A stretch of 40,659 nt of DNA from Methylotenera sp. Lineage in GTDB: Bacteria > Pseudomonadota > Gammaproteobacteria > Burkholderiales > Methylophilaceae. The translations under genes were made by a program, and so were the position numbers. The stretch's first letter is position 1. The number at the start of each line of letters is the position of its first letter. The stretch spans positions 1 to 40,659 of the forward strand of contig NZ_JABFRA010000079.1 of assembly GCF_013141425.1 (NCBI RefSeq), in the 5' to 3' direction. Shown here one piece after another: positions 16,938 through 26,174 of the stretch. The notes beneath the pieces were generated by a model. It searched no databases, was not told the origin of the DNA, and saw nothing but the letters and a program-made list of their open reading frames with translations.

Positions 16938-18170
16938 TTAATCCAAAAATAATTCCAGCAGTTCATTTAAAAAGCGTTGGCCCAACAGAGTTGGTTGCAA
17001 TTTGCCATTTTCTACCAGTAACAAACCTTTGCTTTGTGCATTTTTAATCGCCGATTCTAGCACTTGAATATTCAGGCCTGTGCGCTGTTGGAATAATGCG
17101 ATTGGCACACCGTTAATTAAGCGTAGGGCATTCATAATAAACTCAAAGCCAAGTTCTTCTTGTGAGATGCTCCATTCGCGTTCGATAGCGTTGCCCTGCG
17201 AGGCTTTTTCCATATAGGCTCTTGGGTGTTTTGGGCGAGTCTCGCGGGTGATTTTGTTGTGATAGCTAAGCTTGCTATGTGCACCCGCACCGATGCCTAA
17301 ATAATCGCCAAACTGCCAATAATTAATATTATGTTTTGCTTGTTTTCCCTTTTTTGCAAAGGCGGAAGTCTCGTAATGTATGTAGCCACCCTCTGCTAAT
17401 AAGGTTTCAATGGCAATTTGCATGTCGCTACTCGTATCATCATCTGGTAGGCTAGGGGGTGTGCGGTAAAATGGCGTATTCGGCTCTAAGGTTAAATGGT
17501 AAAAAGATAAATGCGCAGGACCAAATCGTACGGCTGTTTGAGCATCTTGCAAGGCATCTTTTAAAGTTTGATTGGGCAAGCCGTACATGATGTCGCAATT
17601 GACTTGCTCGAAGTTGTTCATTGCAAGCTCAACCGCTGCAAAAGCTTGCTCGCTATCGTGAATGCGCCCCAAAGCTTTTAAATAATCCGTATTAAAACTT
17701 TGTATGCCGAGTGATAGGCGATTAACCCCAGCTTGTTTGTAGCCGACAAAGTTAGCGGCATCGACGGTGCCAGGATTAGCTTCTAGTGTAATTTCTGCAT
17801 CAAATTCTAGTGGCGTTAGCATGCGCACCTGACTCAAAATGCGGTCTATCGATTCGGCAGAAAATAAGCTAGGCGTTCCGCCACCAAAAAATACGCTTTT
17901 AATTTTTCGCCCCCAAACTTTGGGCGTGGCAAGCTCTAAATCGGTGATGAGCGCATCGACATATGCTGCTTCTGGAATTTCGCCCAATTTATGTCTAATT
18001 TCATGTGAATTAAAGTCGCAATAAGGACATTTTTTGACGCACCATGGAATGTGAATGTACAGGGAAAGTGGTGGTGGGTTTGTGAGGCCAGATAAAGTTG
18101 CGGTACCTTCAAGAGGCGCAACAGCATTGATGGGCTTTGCGTTTAATATGGCCGCAGCTTTAATTTCAAT
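16938..18170 (-). CDS. hemW: HemW-type radical SAM protein (no canonical start codon visible)
   Basis: Radical SAM protein of the HemW branch, now regarded as a heme chaperone and formerly annotated as oxygen-independent coproporphyrinogen oxidase. The core starts with PPLSLYIHIPWC, and the iron-sulfur motif CVKKCPYC (CxxxCxxC) is complete. Then come FGGGTPSLF, VNRLSLGIQSFN, CDIMYGLPNQT, HLSFYHLTLEPNTPF, and the HemN C-terminal domain. The first ATG/GTG/TTG in frame is TTG at 17987, after the cluster motif, which would destroy the enzyme. The frame stays open upstream to 18188 with no canonical start. I give 18170 (ATT overlapping the previous stop as ATTGA) as a working start; ATA at 18149 and ATC at 18131 are alternatives. 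It ends the operon and converges on the TetR gene. Confidence 0.85.
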   Translation of the reverse strand: MEIKAAAILNAKPINAVAPLEGTATLSGLTNPPPLSLYIHIPWCVKKCPYCDFNSHEIRHKLGEIPEAAYVDALITDLELATPKVWGRKIKSVFFGGGTPSLFSAESIDRILSQVRMLTPLEFDAEITLEANPGTVDAANFVGYKQAGVNRLSLGIQSFNTDYLKALGRIHDSEQAFAAVELAMNNFEQVNCDIMYGLPNQTLKDALQDAQTAVRFGPAHLSFYHLTLEPNTPFYRTPPSLPDDDTSSDMQIAIETLLAEGGYIHYETSAFAKKGKQAKHNINYWQFGDYLGIGAGAHSKLSYHNKITRETRPKHPRAYMEKASQGNAIEREWSISQEELGFEFIMNALRLINGVPIALFQQRTGLNIQVLESAIKNAQSKGLLLVENGKLQPTLLGQRFLNELLELFLD

Positions 18171-18396
18171 TATTTTTTTTATAAGGGTTCACCAGTGCAT
18201 CAACAAGGTGGTGCAGTGCTTCGCGCATCTGTGCCTCACTAACTTCCATCAATAAGCCATCTTCAAACGCATCTTGCGTGATCTGTCTAATCTCATCAAA
18301 GTTTTCGGCCATGACTTTAACTTTTTCCGTACACGAAACCACGGTTTTATCGTCGCGCAACCATTTTGGCCAAGCGGCTTTATGAGCGTTACTCAT
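18166..18396 (-). CDS. Conserved small protein of unknown function between rdgB and hemW
   Basis: A 76-residue soluble protein without an assigned function. Visible sequence: a basic Trp-rich head (AAWPKWLRDD), SCTEKVKVMAENFDEIRQ, then an acidic helical part QDAFEDGLLMEVSEAQMREALHHLVDALVNPYKK. I recall similar short proteins next to rdgB/hemW in other betaproteobacteria, which supports a real gene. The start is ATG at 18396, overlapping the end of rdgB by 8 bases; longer readings run into rdgB. It ends with a run of eight A on the coding strand (18173-18180) followed by TGA, directly at the start region of hemW. Confidence 0.72.
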   Translation of the reverse strand: MSNAHKAAWPKWLRDDKTVVSCTEKVKVMAENFDEIRQITQDAFEDGLLMEVSEAQMREALHHLVDALVNPYKKNN

Positions 18397-19003
18397 GGCT
18401 GAGTCGCTCCAGTTTTTGTAATAATTTTGCCATGGCATGACCGCGATGGCTAATACGGCATTTGATTTCCAGCGGCAATTCGGCAACGGTTTTACCAGTT
18501 TTGTCGTCTAAAAAAAGTGGATCGTAACCAAAGCCATCGTTGCCACGGTATTCAGTAAGAATTTCGCCGTGCCATTGCCCTTCTGCGATGATAGGTTCTG
18601 GGTCATGCTCATAGCGCACCAGTACCATCACACAGTAGAAATGGGCATGGCGATTTTTTTCACCAACAAGCACATTTAGCAATTTTTGATTGTTAGCTTC
18701 ATCCTGCTCATCTTTTGGTAGGCTAGGGTCACCTGCGTATCTGGCCGAAAGCACGCCAGGTGTGCCTTGCAGGGCATCTACACACAAACCAGAATCATCG
18801 GCAAGCGCTGGCAAACCTGTATGTTTACTGGCATGGCGCGCTTTAGCGAGCGCATTTTCAATGAAAGTACAAAATGGTTCTTCGCACTCTGGTACGCTAA
18901 GCGCGCTTTGTGGGATGACTTCAATATCCAATGGCGAAAGAATGTGCTCGATTTCGCGCAACTTGCCTTTATTGCCGGTGGCGATAACGAGCTTGCTAAA
19001 CAT
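18389..19003 (-). CDS. rdgB: XTP/dITP diphosphatase (non-canonical purine NTP pyrophosphatase)
   Basis: House-cleaning enzyme that hydrolyses dITP, XTP and similar nucleotides to monophosphates. The 204-residue product has the Ham1/RdgB signature [12 protein letters not shown] (8-19), the catalytic acid region [13 protein letters not shown] with Asp69/Asp70, SARYAG, and the base-recognition motif FGYDPLFL followed by SHRGHA. Length is normal. It overlaps rph by 8 bases upstream and the 76-residue gene by 8 bases downstream, so the three are translationally linked. Confidence 0.96.
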   Translation of the reverse strand: MFSKLVIATGNKGKLREIEHILSPLDIEVIPQSALSVPECEEPFCTFIENALAKARHASKHTGLPALADDSGLCVDALQGTPGVLSARYAGDPSLPKDEQDEANNQKLLNVLVGEKNRHAHFYCVMVLVRYEHDPEPIIAEGQWHGEILTEYRGNDGFGYDPLFLDDKTGKTVAELPLEIKCRISHRGHAMAKLLQKLERLSHE

Positions 19004-19730
19004 TTAACACCTCATTTTGTTTGGCAATGAGCTGCACAATGCCATGTGCTGCTAAATCTAGCATGGCGTTCATGGCCTCGCGGCTGAATGGTTCGCCTTC
19101 TGCTGTGCCTTGAATTTCCACAAACCCACCATCTGCGGTAAGAACGACGTTCATGTCGGTATCGCAGTCGGAATCTTCAATGTAGTCTAAATCCAGCACA
19201 GGTGTGCCTTTGTAAACACCTACGGAAATTGCCGCTACGCCTTGTTTTAATGGGCTTTGCGCAAGCTTGCCACTTTTTAGCAAGGTGGAAATTGCATCAT
19301 GCAAGGCGACATAAGCACCCGTGATGCTGGCGGTGCGGGTGCCGCCATCGGCTTGAATCACGTCACAATCTAAATGAACACTACGTTCACCCAGTTTTTC
19401 TAAATCAATAATGGCACGTAATGAGCGACCAATTAAACGTTGAATCTCTTGCGTGCGGCCAGACTGTTTACCCTTTGAAGCTTCTCTATCCATGCGGCTG
19501 CCCGTTGAGCGTGGCAACATGCCGTATTCCGCCGTTACCCAACCTTGGCCCTTGCCTTTTAAAAAGCCGGGTACTTTTTCCTCGACACTAGCAGTGCAAA
19601 GCACATGCGTATCGCCAAATTTAACCAGCACGGAACCTTCAGCATGCTTGGTGTAATGGCGGATAATTTCTACATCGCGTAATTGGTTATGAGCACGTTG
19701 GCTTGGTCTAATGTTGTTACTTGCTGGCAT
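18996..19730 (-). CDS. rph: Ribonuclease PH
   Basis: Phosphorolytic 3'-5' exoribonuclease that trims tRNA precursors. The 244-residue product is full length (the E. coli K-12 gene is frameshifted) and shows [65 protein letters not shown], the phosphate-site region [20 protein letters not shown] (about 123-142) and [11 protein letters not shown]. It lies 40 bases after the PP2C gene and overlaps rdgB by 8 bases. Confidence 0.97.
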   Translation of the reverse strand: MPASNNIRPSQRAHNQLRDVEIIRHYTKHAEGSVLVKFGDTHVLCTASVEEKVPGFLKGKGQGWVTAEYGMLPRSTGSRMDREASKGKQSGRTQEIQRLIGRSLRAIIDLEKLGERSVHLDCDVIQADGGTRTASITGAYVALHDAISTLLKSGKLAQSPLKQGVAAISVGVYKGTPVLDLDYIEDSDCDTDMNVVLTADGGFVEIQGTAEGEPFSREAMNAMLDLAAHGIVQLIAKQNEVLNV

Positions 19731-19770
19731 ACGGTAAATCCTGTTTTGTGAATGACTAATTTGACTTGGT

Positions 19771-20700
19771 TTATTTGCGATTGGTTTTTAATAGCGCACG
19801 TTGAATTTCTAAGATGGTATTTTCAATCTCATCGTCAGTTAAGTCTACTTCTGTTTGATCATCGGCAGTATTTTGCAGATTAGGGTGTGTAATCGGGTTC
19901 ATAATGGTGGTGGTAGCGCCCATCGGCATGGTGATGGTAGAAACCGCTAGACCAGTACTTTGTTTATCGCCCCATTGTAAACCGATAGCGCTCATGTTGT
20001 CGCCTTGTTCTTGGCTGACTTTATCGGCCTGATTCAGCAATGCCGTAATGCCATCGGTGATGGATGGCTTATTGAGTATGTGTTTGATTTGGTCGTCGGA
20101 GACTGCACCCCAAACACCGTCAGTACACAATAAAATGGTATCACCTTCAAGCAGTTCTTGTCGGTCAGAAAGGTCAATCTTGGGTGGAACATCTCCGCCC
20201 AAGCAGCTAAACACTTTGTGGCGGTAAGGATGTGTCGACATGTCGCTTTTATTGATCATGCCTTTGTTGTACAAAGATTGCACAATCGAGTGGTCTTCGG
20301 TGCGATACAACAAATGGCCATCTCTAAAATGATATAACCGAGAGTCGCCAACATGCGCGCAGTATAGAAAACCGCGTTGTACCACTGCTGCAACAATTGT
20401 AGTGCGGGGAGACTCCAACATTTCACGCTCTTGTGTGAGCTGATCAATCATGTCATGTACTTGTTGAATATGCTCAATTAGAAATTTTGCTGGGGAGGAT
20501 AAAGTCGGCACCGCCAAACGCTGAAATGCGTCCGTCATGGTGGTCACGGCAAGTTGCGCTGCAATTTCTCCATGCCGATGGCCCCCCATGCCATCTGCCA
20601 CAACCAGCAACAGGGCATCTTTGCTGTATGAGTAGGCGAGTCGATCTTGATTATACTGGCGTGGGCCTTGCAGGCTATTTTGGTAAATAGTAAATTTCAT
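19771..20700 (-). CDS. PP2C-family Ser/Thr protein phosphatase
   Basis: Metal-dependent phosphatase, 309 residues. PP2C motifs in order: RQYNQDR (14-20), [13 protein letters not shown] with Asp36 (33-45), [15 protein letters not shown] (114-128), [13 protein letters not shown] with Asp194 (190-202) and [11 protein letters not shown] with Asp234 (233-243). The C-terminal 65 residues are a Thr/Met/Asn-rich, then acidic, extension. No membrane segment. It begins 6 bases after the upstream Ser/Thr kinase gene, so kinase and phosphatase probably form an opposing pair acting on the same targets. The sequence does not reveal those targets. Confidence 0.94.
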   Translation of the reverse strand: MKFTIYQNSLQGPRQYNQDRLAYSYSKDALLLVVADGMGGHRHGEIAAQLAVTTMTDAFQRLAVPTLSSPAKFLIEHIQQVHDMIDQLTQEREMLESPRTTIVAAVVQRGFLYCAHVGDSRLYHFRDGHLLYRTEDHSIVQSLYNKGMINKSDMSTHPYRHKVFSCLGGDVPPKIDLSDRQELLEGDTILLCTDGVWGAVSDDQIKHILNKPSITDGITALLNQADKVSQEQGDNMSAIGLQWGDKQSTGLAVSTITMPMGATTTIMNPITHPNLQNTADDQTEVDLTDDEIENTILEIQRALLKTNRK

Positions 20701-20706
20701 GGTGAT

Positions 20707-21726
20707 TTATTTAAGTTGCGTATGTTTATTCAGGGTCGGTTTATGTGGTGTTTGTTTTGATGGTGTTAGTTTGGTAGAGCTCGATTTTATGGTAATTGGT
20801 GTATTCAGTACATCGACAATCTTATTCACCAGCGTGGTTTTTCGCTTAGGTTCTGGCTTGGAATCTAGCAATGATTTTTGCAATGAAAACACGCTTTGCG
20901 GACGCTCAAGATAATCAAGACTTAAGCATTTATCGATTATTTCTAAAAGGCTTTGCGAGTAATTATCTTTACCTACCCTCACAGCAGGTATCAGCAAATC
21001 ATTCTTAATACGCTGATTGGCCGCGGGCGGTGAGGTGCGTGTTAAGCAAGAGTACATGGTGGCCCCAATACTGTAAATATCGCTCCAAGGCCCCAGTAAT
21101 TTTCTATCGTAATATTGCTCGGGTGAAGCAAAGCCTGGTGTGTAGCTGGGCGAGAATTTAGCCAGATTCTCACTAAGCGCTTGCCTTGCGGAGCCAAAAT
21201 CGAGCAGCACGGGTGAGCCATCTAAACGTATGTAAATGTTGGCAGGTTTAATATCTAGGTGCAAAAGCTTGTGGGTATGCACCTCACGCAGGCCGTTGGC
21301 AAGCTCACTAAAAACGCGGCGGATAAACTGCTCAGAAACTAAAGTCGTTTGGCCTAAAATATATTCTTGTAGTGATTTACCGCGCTCGTACTGCATCACC
21401 ATATAGACGGTTTCATTGGCGCGAAAAAAATTAAGCACGCGTACGATATTTTTATGGTCAATTTTGGCAAGCGCCAAGCCTTCATCAAAAAAACATTTCA
21501 GTCCACGCCTAAACAGCACAACATCATCTGCATTCGGTACCACGGTGGCGCTGTCGGTGCGTAAGGCGATGGAGGTTGGTAAATACTCTTTGATGGCAAC
21601 GGTATTTTTGTCTTTATCACGCGCCAGATAGACAAAGCTAAACCCACCAGAGCTTAAGACTTTTCTAATTTCATAGTCTTGTAACTGGTAACCAGTGGGC
21701 AGTGCAAAATTCTCAGTAACTGACAC
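20707..21726 (-). CDS. Eukaryotic-like Ser/Thr protein kinase
   Basis: Cytoplasmic protein kinase of 339 residues. Seen: glycine-rich loop VLSSGGFSFVYLA (23-35), catalytic Lys46 in AIKEYLP, HLDIKPANIY (156-165) with Asp158 and Asn163, the metal-binding DFG at 176-178, and GFASPEQYY (198-206) in place of APE. In the catalytic loop Leu-Asp replaces the usual Arg-Asp, so activation-loop phosphorylation may not be needed. There is no membrane helix or PASTA domain, unlike PknB; the last 45 residues are a Lys/Thr/Pro-rich tail. It is the first gene of the operon with the PP2C, rph, rdgB, the 76-residue protein and hemW. Confidence 0.94.
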   Translation of the reverse strand: MSVTENFALPTGYQLQDYEIRKVLSSGGFSFVYLARDKDKNTVAIKEYLPTSIALRTDSATVVPNADDVVLFRRGLKCFFDEGLALAKIDHKNIVRVLNFFRANETVYMVMQYERGKSLQEYILGQTTLVSEQFIRRVFSELANGLREVHTHKLLHLDIKPANIYIRLDGSPVLLDFGSARQALSENLAKFSPSYTPGFASPEQYYDRKLLGPWSDIYSIGATMYSCLTRTSPPAANQRIKNDLLIPAVRVGKDNYSQSLLEIIDKCLSLDYLERPQSVFSLQKSLLDSKPEPKRKTTLVNKIVDVLNTPITIKSSSTKLTPSKQTPHKPTLNKHTQLK

Positions 21727-21938
21727 TTTGTATCGGTTGGTGCTCTATCTGTTAGTTTTAATTGTGCCTCATCAAGCAAACGCTTGCTTCAAAACTTAGA
21801 GTGCATTCGGCAATATAGCGCGTAATCGATTGTAATTAAAGTTATTTATACTTTTTATTCATGTTTAATTTTGGCATTAAGTGGCTTGAATTTGATACCA
21901 TGTAGCTATTCTGTTGGTTTAAATTAGGATTTTATAGC

Positions 21939-22805
21939 ATGACATTCAGCATGACTGGCTTTGCAGCACTGGAACAACCCATCGATAATGCGACACTGAT
22001 ACTGGAGTTGCGAGCAGTAAACAGCCGTTATTTGGATTTGCATTTTAAATTGGATGAAAATTTAAGAAGCTTAGAGCCTACTATTCGTGAATTGATTACG
22101 GCACAACTGAGTCGCGGCAAAGTTGAATGTAAACTCAATTTAATTCAACGCGCACAAGCAAATCATGCACTACAGCTTGATGAAACTTTAATGCAACAAT
22201 TGGCGGCGATGCAGGAAAAAGCACTGTTAAGTTTTCCACATGGTTGTCAATTAAGCATTGCTGATATTTTGCGCTGGCCAGGTGTGGTGATTAACGATGC
22301 GATTAGTACCGATAAGCTAGCGGAAGACGTAAAGAAGCTTGTCCAAAATGGTTTGCGTGATTTGAATGCCTCACGGTCACGTGAAGGTGAAAAACTAAAA
22401 GCCTTGATTTTGGATAGACTGAGTCAAATTGAAACTCTAGTGATAAAAGTAAAGCCGCTATTGCCAGCACTTACGAAAGAATATCAGATTAAACTTGAAA
22501 GCAAGCTGCAAGAAAGTCTGAAAAATATTGACCAAGAACGCATCGCGCAAGAATTGGTCTTGTTCGCACAACGCATTGATGTAGATGAAGAACTGACTCG
22601 CTTAACCGCGCATATCTCTGAAGTCAGGCGTATATTAAGCAGTGACGCACCCGCCGGAAAACGACTGGATTTTTTAATGCAAGAGTTGAATCGTGAGGCA
22701 AATACCTTAGGCTCAAAATCGGTTTCTGTGCAAACAACGCAGGTGTCAATGGAATTAAAGGTGCTGATTGAGCAAATGCGTGAGCAGATACAAAATGTGG
22801 AATAA
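21939..22805 (+). CDS. yicC: YicC family endoribonuclease-like protein
   Basis: Protein of 288 residues with the YicC N-terminal domain (MTFSMTGFAALEQ; ELRAVNSRYLDLHFKL; RGKVECKLNL) and the C-terminal DUF1732 region (RIDVDEELTRLTAHISEVR; GKRLDFLMQELNREANTLGSKS). E. coli YicC has been described as an RNase active on small RNAs. The gene is divergent from the kinase gene across 212 bases and precedes gmk by 54 bases, a common pairing. I see no convincing promoter hexamers in the gap; TTGGCA at 21871 with GATACC 17 bases later is poor. Confidence 0.95.
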   Translation: MTFSMTGFAALEQPIDNATLILELRAVNSRYLDLHFKLDENLRSLEPTIRELITAQLSRGKVECKLNLIQRAQANHALQLDETLMQQLAAMQEKALLSFPHGCQLSIADILRWPGVVINDAISTDKLAEDVKKLVQNGLRDLNASRSREGEKLKALILDRLSQIETLVIKVKPLLPALTKEYQIKLESKLQESLKNIDQERIAQELVLFAQRIDVDEELTRLTAHISEVRRILSSDAPAGKRLDFLMQELNREANTLGSKSVSVQTTQVSMELKVLIEQMREQIQNVE

Positions 22806-22859
22806 AATTTAGCAGACTTAATGCGATGGATTCCGCTAAATTTATCGTAAAATAGGCAC

Positions 22860-23471
22860 ATGACTATAGGTAACTTATTTATTATCACCGCCGCTTCTGG
22901 CGCAGGCAAAACAAGCTTGATAAAAGCTTTGCTGGCCAAAGACGAACATTTAAAACTTTCAATTTCACACACAACGCGCAATCCTCGCCCCAGTGAAGTG
23001 AATGGCGTCGATTATCACTTTGTGGACGACGCTACATTTTTAAAAATGCTGGGTGAAGCGCAATTTTTGGAGAGTGCAGAAGTGCACGATGCACGCTATG
23101 GTACGTCACACTCAGCCATCAAGGCTCCCTTAGCAGCGGGCTTTGATATTGTATTAGAAATAGATTGGCAAGGCGCCGCCCAAGTGCGTCGATTGTATCC
23201 ACGGGCAATCAGTATTTTTGTATTGCCGCCTTCTATTGAAGCCTTAGAACGTCGGCTTAACGGCCGAGGTCAGGACAGTGCTGAGGTGATTGCTAAGCGG
23301 GTTGCAGCGGCGCGCACTGAAATGCGCCACGTGGCAGAGTTCGATTATGTTACAATCAATGATGATTTTGACGTTGCCTTACAAGACATTAGCGCCATTA
23401 TTCGCGCGCAACGGCTTGCAAGTTCAGTTCAACTGCAACGTTACGCAGGTTTGATTCAAACACTTACCTAG
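22860..23471 (+). CDS. gmk: Guanylate kinase
   Basis: Phosphorylates GMP to GDP. The 203-residue product starts MTIGNLFIITAASGAGKTSL with the P-loop at 12-18, then ISHTTRNPRPSEVNGVDYHFV for GMP binding, EVHDARYGTS, and DIVLEIDWQGAAQVRR; the lid carries RRLNGRGQDS. Length is typical. It sits in the common order yicC-gmk-rpoZ-spoT, linking GTP supply, RNA polymerase omega and ppGpp metabolism. Confidence 0.97.
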   Translation: MTIGNLFIITAASGAGKTSLIKALLAKDEHLKLSISHTTRNPRPSEVNGVDYHFVDDATFLKMLGEAQFLESAEVHDARYGTSHSAIKAPLAAGFDIVLEIDWQGAAQVRRLYPRAISIFVLPPSIEALERRLNGRGQDSAEVIAKRVAAARTEMRHVAEFDYVTINDDFDVALQDISAIIRAQRLASSVQLQRYAGLIQTLT

Positions 23472-23579
23472 TAATTTATCTTAAAGCTTACTGTTCAGGG
23501 CTTTATTTTAGATACTTTAATGCTTTATACCCAATTTTTGTAAGCCTTTTAATTTTTAGCTAAAACAGGAAACCCTATC

Positions 23580-23792
23580 ATGGCACGAATTACTGTAGAT
23601 GATTGCTTAGACCAAATCCCAAATCGTTTTCAACTGACACTAGTCGCAGCTTACCGAGCGCGCCAACTGCATAACGGTGCTGAACCACTTATCAATACAC
23701 AAGGTTTGCGTGACAAGTCAACGGTATTGGCATTACGTGAGATTGCAGCGGGTAAAATTGGCGTAGAAATCTTAAATCGTACGCACTCATAA
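23580..23792 (+). CDS. rpoZ: RNA polymerase omega subunit
   Basis: Small subunit that helps assemble RNA polymerase and forms part of a ppGpp-binding site. The 70-residue product has the omega pattern [28 protein letters not shown], and [16 protein letters not shown]. Beta-proteobacterial omega is commonly this short compared with 91 residues in E. coli. A clear ribosome-binding site (CAGGAAA) precedes the ATG. It is 65 bases upstream of spoT. Confidence 0.95.
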   Translation: MARITVDDCLDQIPNRFQLTLVAAYRARQLHNGAEPLINTQGLRDKSTVLALREIAAGKIGVEILNRTHS

Positions 23793-23857
23793 GTTTTATA
23801 AGTCAGATTTTACAAGTTAAATACATCCGTTATTAGATTGTAAGCAGTGAAGGCCCG

Positions 23858-26143
23858 ATGCAAAAAACCGCACCAAATACTCACGCGGATTCACCAAAGC
23901 CTAATTCGGCGCAATTAGGCTCGGCCCCTTTGCTACCTGCGGATAGCGAAGAGTCAGCCCTCAGTATTCGTCTTAAGCAATACCTAAAACCTCAGGATGT
24001 AGAGCAAGTTTGGAGTGCTTATCGGTTCGCCTTTCAGGCCCATGAGGGTGTCGTACGCAAAACGGGTGAGCCTTACATTTCACATCCGGTCTCAGTAGCC
24101 TGTGTATTGGCTGATTTGCATATGGATGTGCCAACTATATTAGCCGCCTTATTGCATGATGTGGTGGAAGATACCGACGTAACAACGCAAGAAATTTCAG
24201 AAAAATTTGGTCCGCAAGTGGCCGAACTGGTAGACGGCGTAACCAAGCTGGATAAAATCGAGTTTCAAAGCGCCAGTGTGGCGCAGGCAGAAAATTTCAG
24301 AAAAATGCTGCTCGCCATGTCGCAAGATGTGCGCGTCATTTTGGTGAAATTGGCAGACCGTTTGCATAATATGCAAACGCTAGAGGCAATGAAGCCAGAA
24401 AAACAAAAACTCATCGCGCAAGAAACGCTAGAAATCTATGCGCCGATTGCTAATCGCCTAGGTTTAAATGATATTTACCAAGCGCTGGAAGATTTAAGTT
24501 TTCAATATCTATACCCCATGCGATACCGCGCTATCTCTAAAGCCATATTGGCGGCAAGAGGAAACCGCAAAGAAGTTATCAGCAAAATACTCGATTCAAT
24601 TAAGCAGCAATTGCTTACCTTGAATATTGAAGCAGAAGTGTCTGGACGCGAAAAGCATCTTTACAGTATTTACAAGAAGATGAGTGGTAAAACGACGACG
24701 TTCTCGCAAATTTACGACATTTATGGCTTTAGAGTGGTAGTTAAAGATTTGCCCAGCTGTTATTTGGCTTTGGGTGCATTACATGGGCTTTATAAGCCTA
24801 TTCCAAGTAAATTCAAAGATTATATTGCTATACCCAAAGCCAATGGCTACCAATCGTTGCATACCACTTTATTTGGTCCGTTCGGTACGCCAATCGAAGT
24901 GCAAATTCGCAGCACGGAAATGCACAATATTGCAGATGCTGGCGTGGCTGCGCACTGGTTATACAAATCCAGTGATGCTCAATTAACCGCCTTGCAACAA
25001 CAAACGCATCAATGGCTGCAGCGCTTGCTAGAAATTCAAAGTGAGAGTTCCGATTCGCTGGATTTTCTTGAGCACCTTAAAATTGATCTGTTTCCAGATG
25101 AAGTTTATGTATTCACGCCAAAGGGGACGATTTTGGCTTTGCCTAAAGGAGCCACTGCGGTTGATTTTGCCTATGCGGTGCATTCTGATATTGGCAATAG
25201 TTGTGTGGCGGTGCGCATCAATCATGAATTAGCGCCGCTGCGCACAGAGTTGCATAATGGTGACCATGTTGAAATTATCACGGGTTCACTGGCTAAACCT
25301 AACCCGGCTTGGTTAAATTACGTAGTGACTGGGCGTGCTAGGGCGCATATTCGCCATTTCTTAAAATCACAAAAATCGATGGAATCGGCACAGCTAGGTG
25401 AGCGCATGCTTAATCAGGCTTTGCGTGCTTTGCACGTGGAGCCGAACCAAATTACCGATCAGCAATGGCAAAAACTCATACGCGATTATGGTTTGAAAAA
25501 GAAATCAGAAATCTTGACGGATATTGGTTTAGGCAAACGTCAAAATGTAATGGTGGCGCATCAATTGTTAGCGTTGGGTGAGGTGCAAGAAGAACCATCA
25601 GAAGGCACGCTAGGCAAGTTCTTTGGCAAAATTTTTGGAAAATCAACCAAGAAACCGTTAGATACCATCACCATCCGCGGTTCAGAGGGCATGGCGGTGC
25701 AATTTGCACAATGTTGTAGACCAATTCCGGGCGACCCTATTTTAGGGTTTATCAATAAAGATAAAGGCTTGGTGGTGCACACTCACGATTGCCCCGCAAT
25801 ACGCAAATTCCGCTTAGATCCAGACAAATGGCTGGATGTAGAATGGGAGCCTGAAAATCAGCGTTTGTATAAAACCAATCTAAATTTAACGGTGGCCAAT
25901 CAGCCTGGCATGCTGGCTAAAATCGCCTCGGGCATTGCCGATGCAGGTTCTAATATTGATAATGTGAGCGTTGAAGAAGAAGACGGTAGCGCCTATGCAA
26001 ATCTATACTTTACCGTGCAAGTGAGAGACCGCGTGCATTTGGCTGAGTTAATGCGAGGTTTACGTAAGATACCAGATGTGGTGCGCATTAATAGAGCCAA
26101 AGGTAATACCACTGGCAATGGCACAAAGAAAACTTCTCAATAA
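23858..26143 (+). CDS. spoT: Bifunctional (p)ppGpp synthetase/hydrolase, SpoT/Rel type
   Basis: Makes and degrades the alarmone (p)ppGpp. The 761-residue protein has an intact HD hydrolase domain (about 50-200: HPVSVACVLADL, LLHDVVEDTDVT with His100-Asp101 and Glu104-Asp105), so hydrolysis is expected. The synthetase domain (about 265-375) has GREKHLYSIYKKM, IYDIYGFRVVV, and KDYIAIPKANGYQSLHT. TGS (about 415-475: VYVFTPKGTILALPKGATAVDFAYAVH), the zinc-finger-like region (VQFAQCCRPIPGDPI) and a C-terminal ACT domain (about 685-750) follow. A variable N-terminal extension of about 35 residues precedes the core. Confidence 0.96.
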   Translation: MQKTAPNTHADSPKPNSAQLGSAPLLPADSEESALSIRLKQYLKPQDVEQVWSAYRFAFQAHEGVVRKTGEPYISHPVSVACVLADLHMDVPTILAALLHDVVEDTDVTTQEISEKFGPQVAELVDGVTKLDKIEFQSASVAQAENFRKMLLAMSQDVRVILVKLADRLHNMQTLEAMKPEKQKLIAQETLEIYAPIANRLGLNDIYQALEDLSFQYLYPMRYRAISKAILAARGNRKEVISKILDSIKQQLLTLNIEAEVSGREKHLYSIYKKMSGKTTTFSQIYDIYGFRVVVKDLPSCYLALGALHGLYKPIPSKFKDYIAIPKANGYQSLHTTLFGPFGTPIEVQIRSTEMHNIADAGVAAHWLYKSSDAQLTALQQQTHQWLQRLLEIQSESSDSLDFLEHLKIDLFPDEVYVFTPKGTILALPKGATAVDFAYAVHSDIGNSCVAVRINHELAPLRTELHNGDHVEIITGSLAKPNPAWLNYVVTGRARAHIRHFLKSQKSMESAQLGERMLNQALRALHVEPNQITDQQWQKLIRDYGLKKKSEILTDIGLGKRQNVMVAHQLLALGEVQEEPSEGTLGKFFGKIFGKSTKKPLDTITIRGSEGMAVQFAQCCRPIPGDPILGFINKDKGLVVHTHDCPAIRKFRLDPDKWLDVEWEPENQRLYKTNLNLTVANQPGMLAKIASGIADAGSNIDNVSVEEEDGSAYANLYFTVQVRDRVHLAELMRGLRKIPDVVRINRAKGNTTGNGTKKTSQ

Positions 26144-26174
26144 GCTGCAGCTTATCTAGTAATCAGTTTAACTT

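Noticed and set aside
21774-21789. Short hairpin AAGCAA-ACGC-TTGCTT upstream of the kinase gene
   Set aside because: Only 6 bp with no T-tract or second copy; not distinguishable from chance.
22484-22981. 165-codon antisense frame over yicC and gmk
   Set aside because: Cys/Ser-rich low-quality translation opposite two clear genes; a shadow frame.
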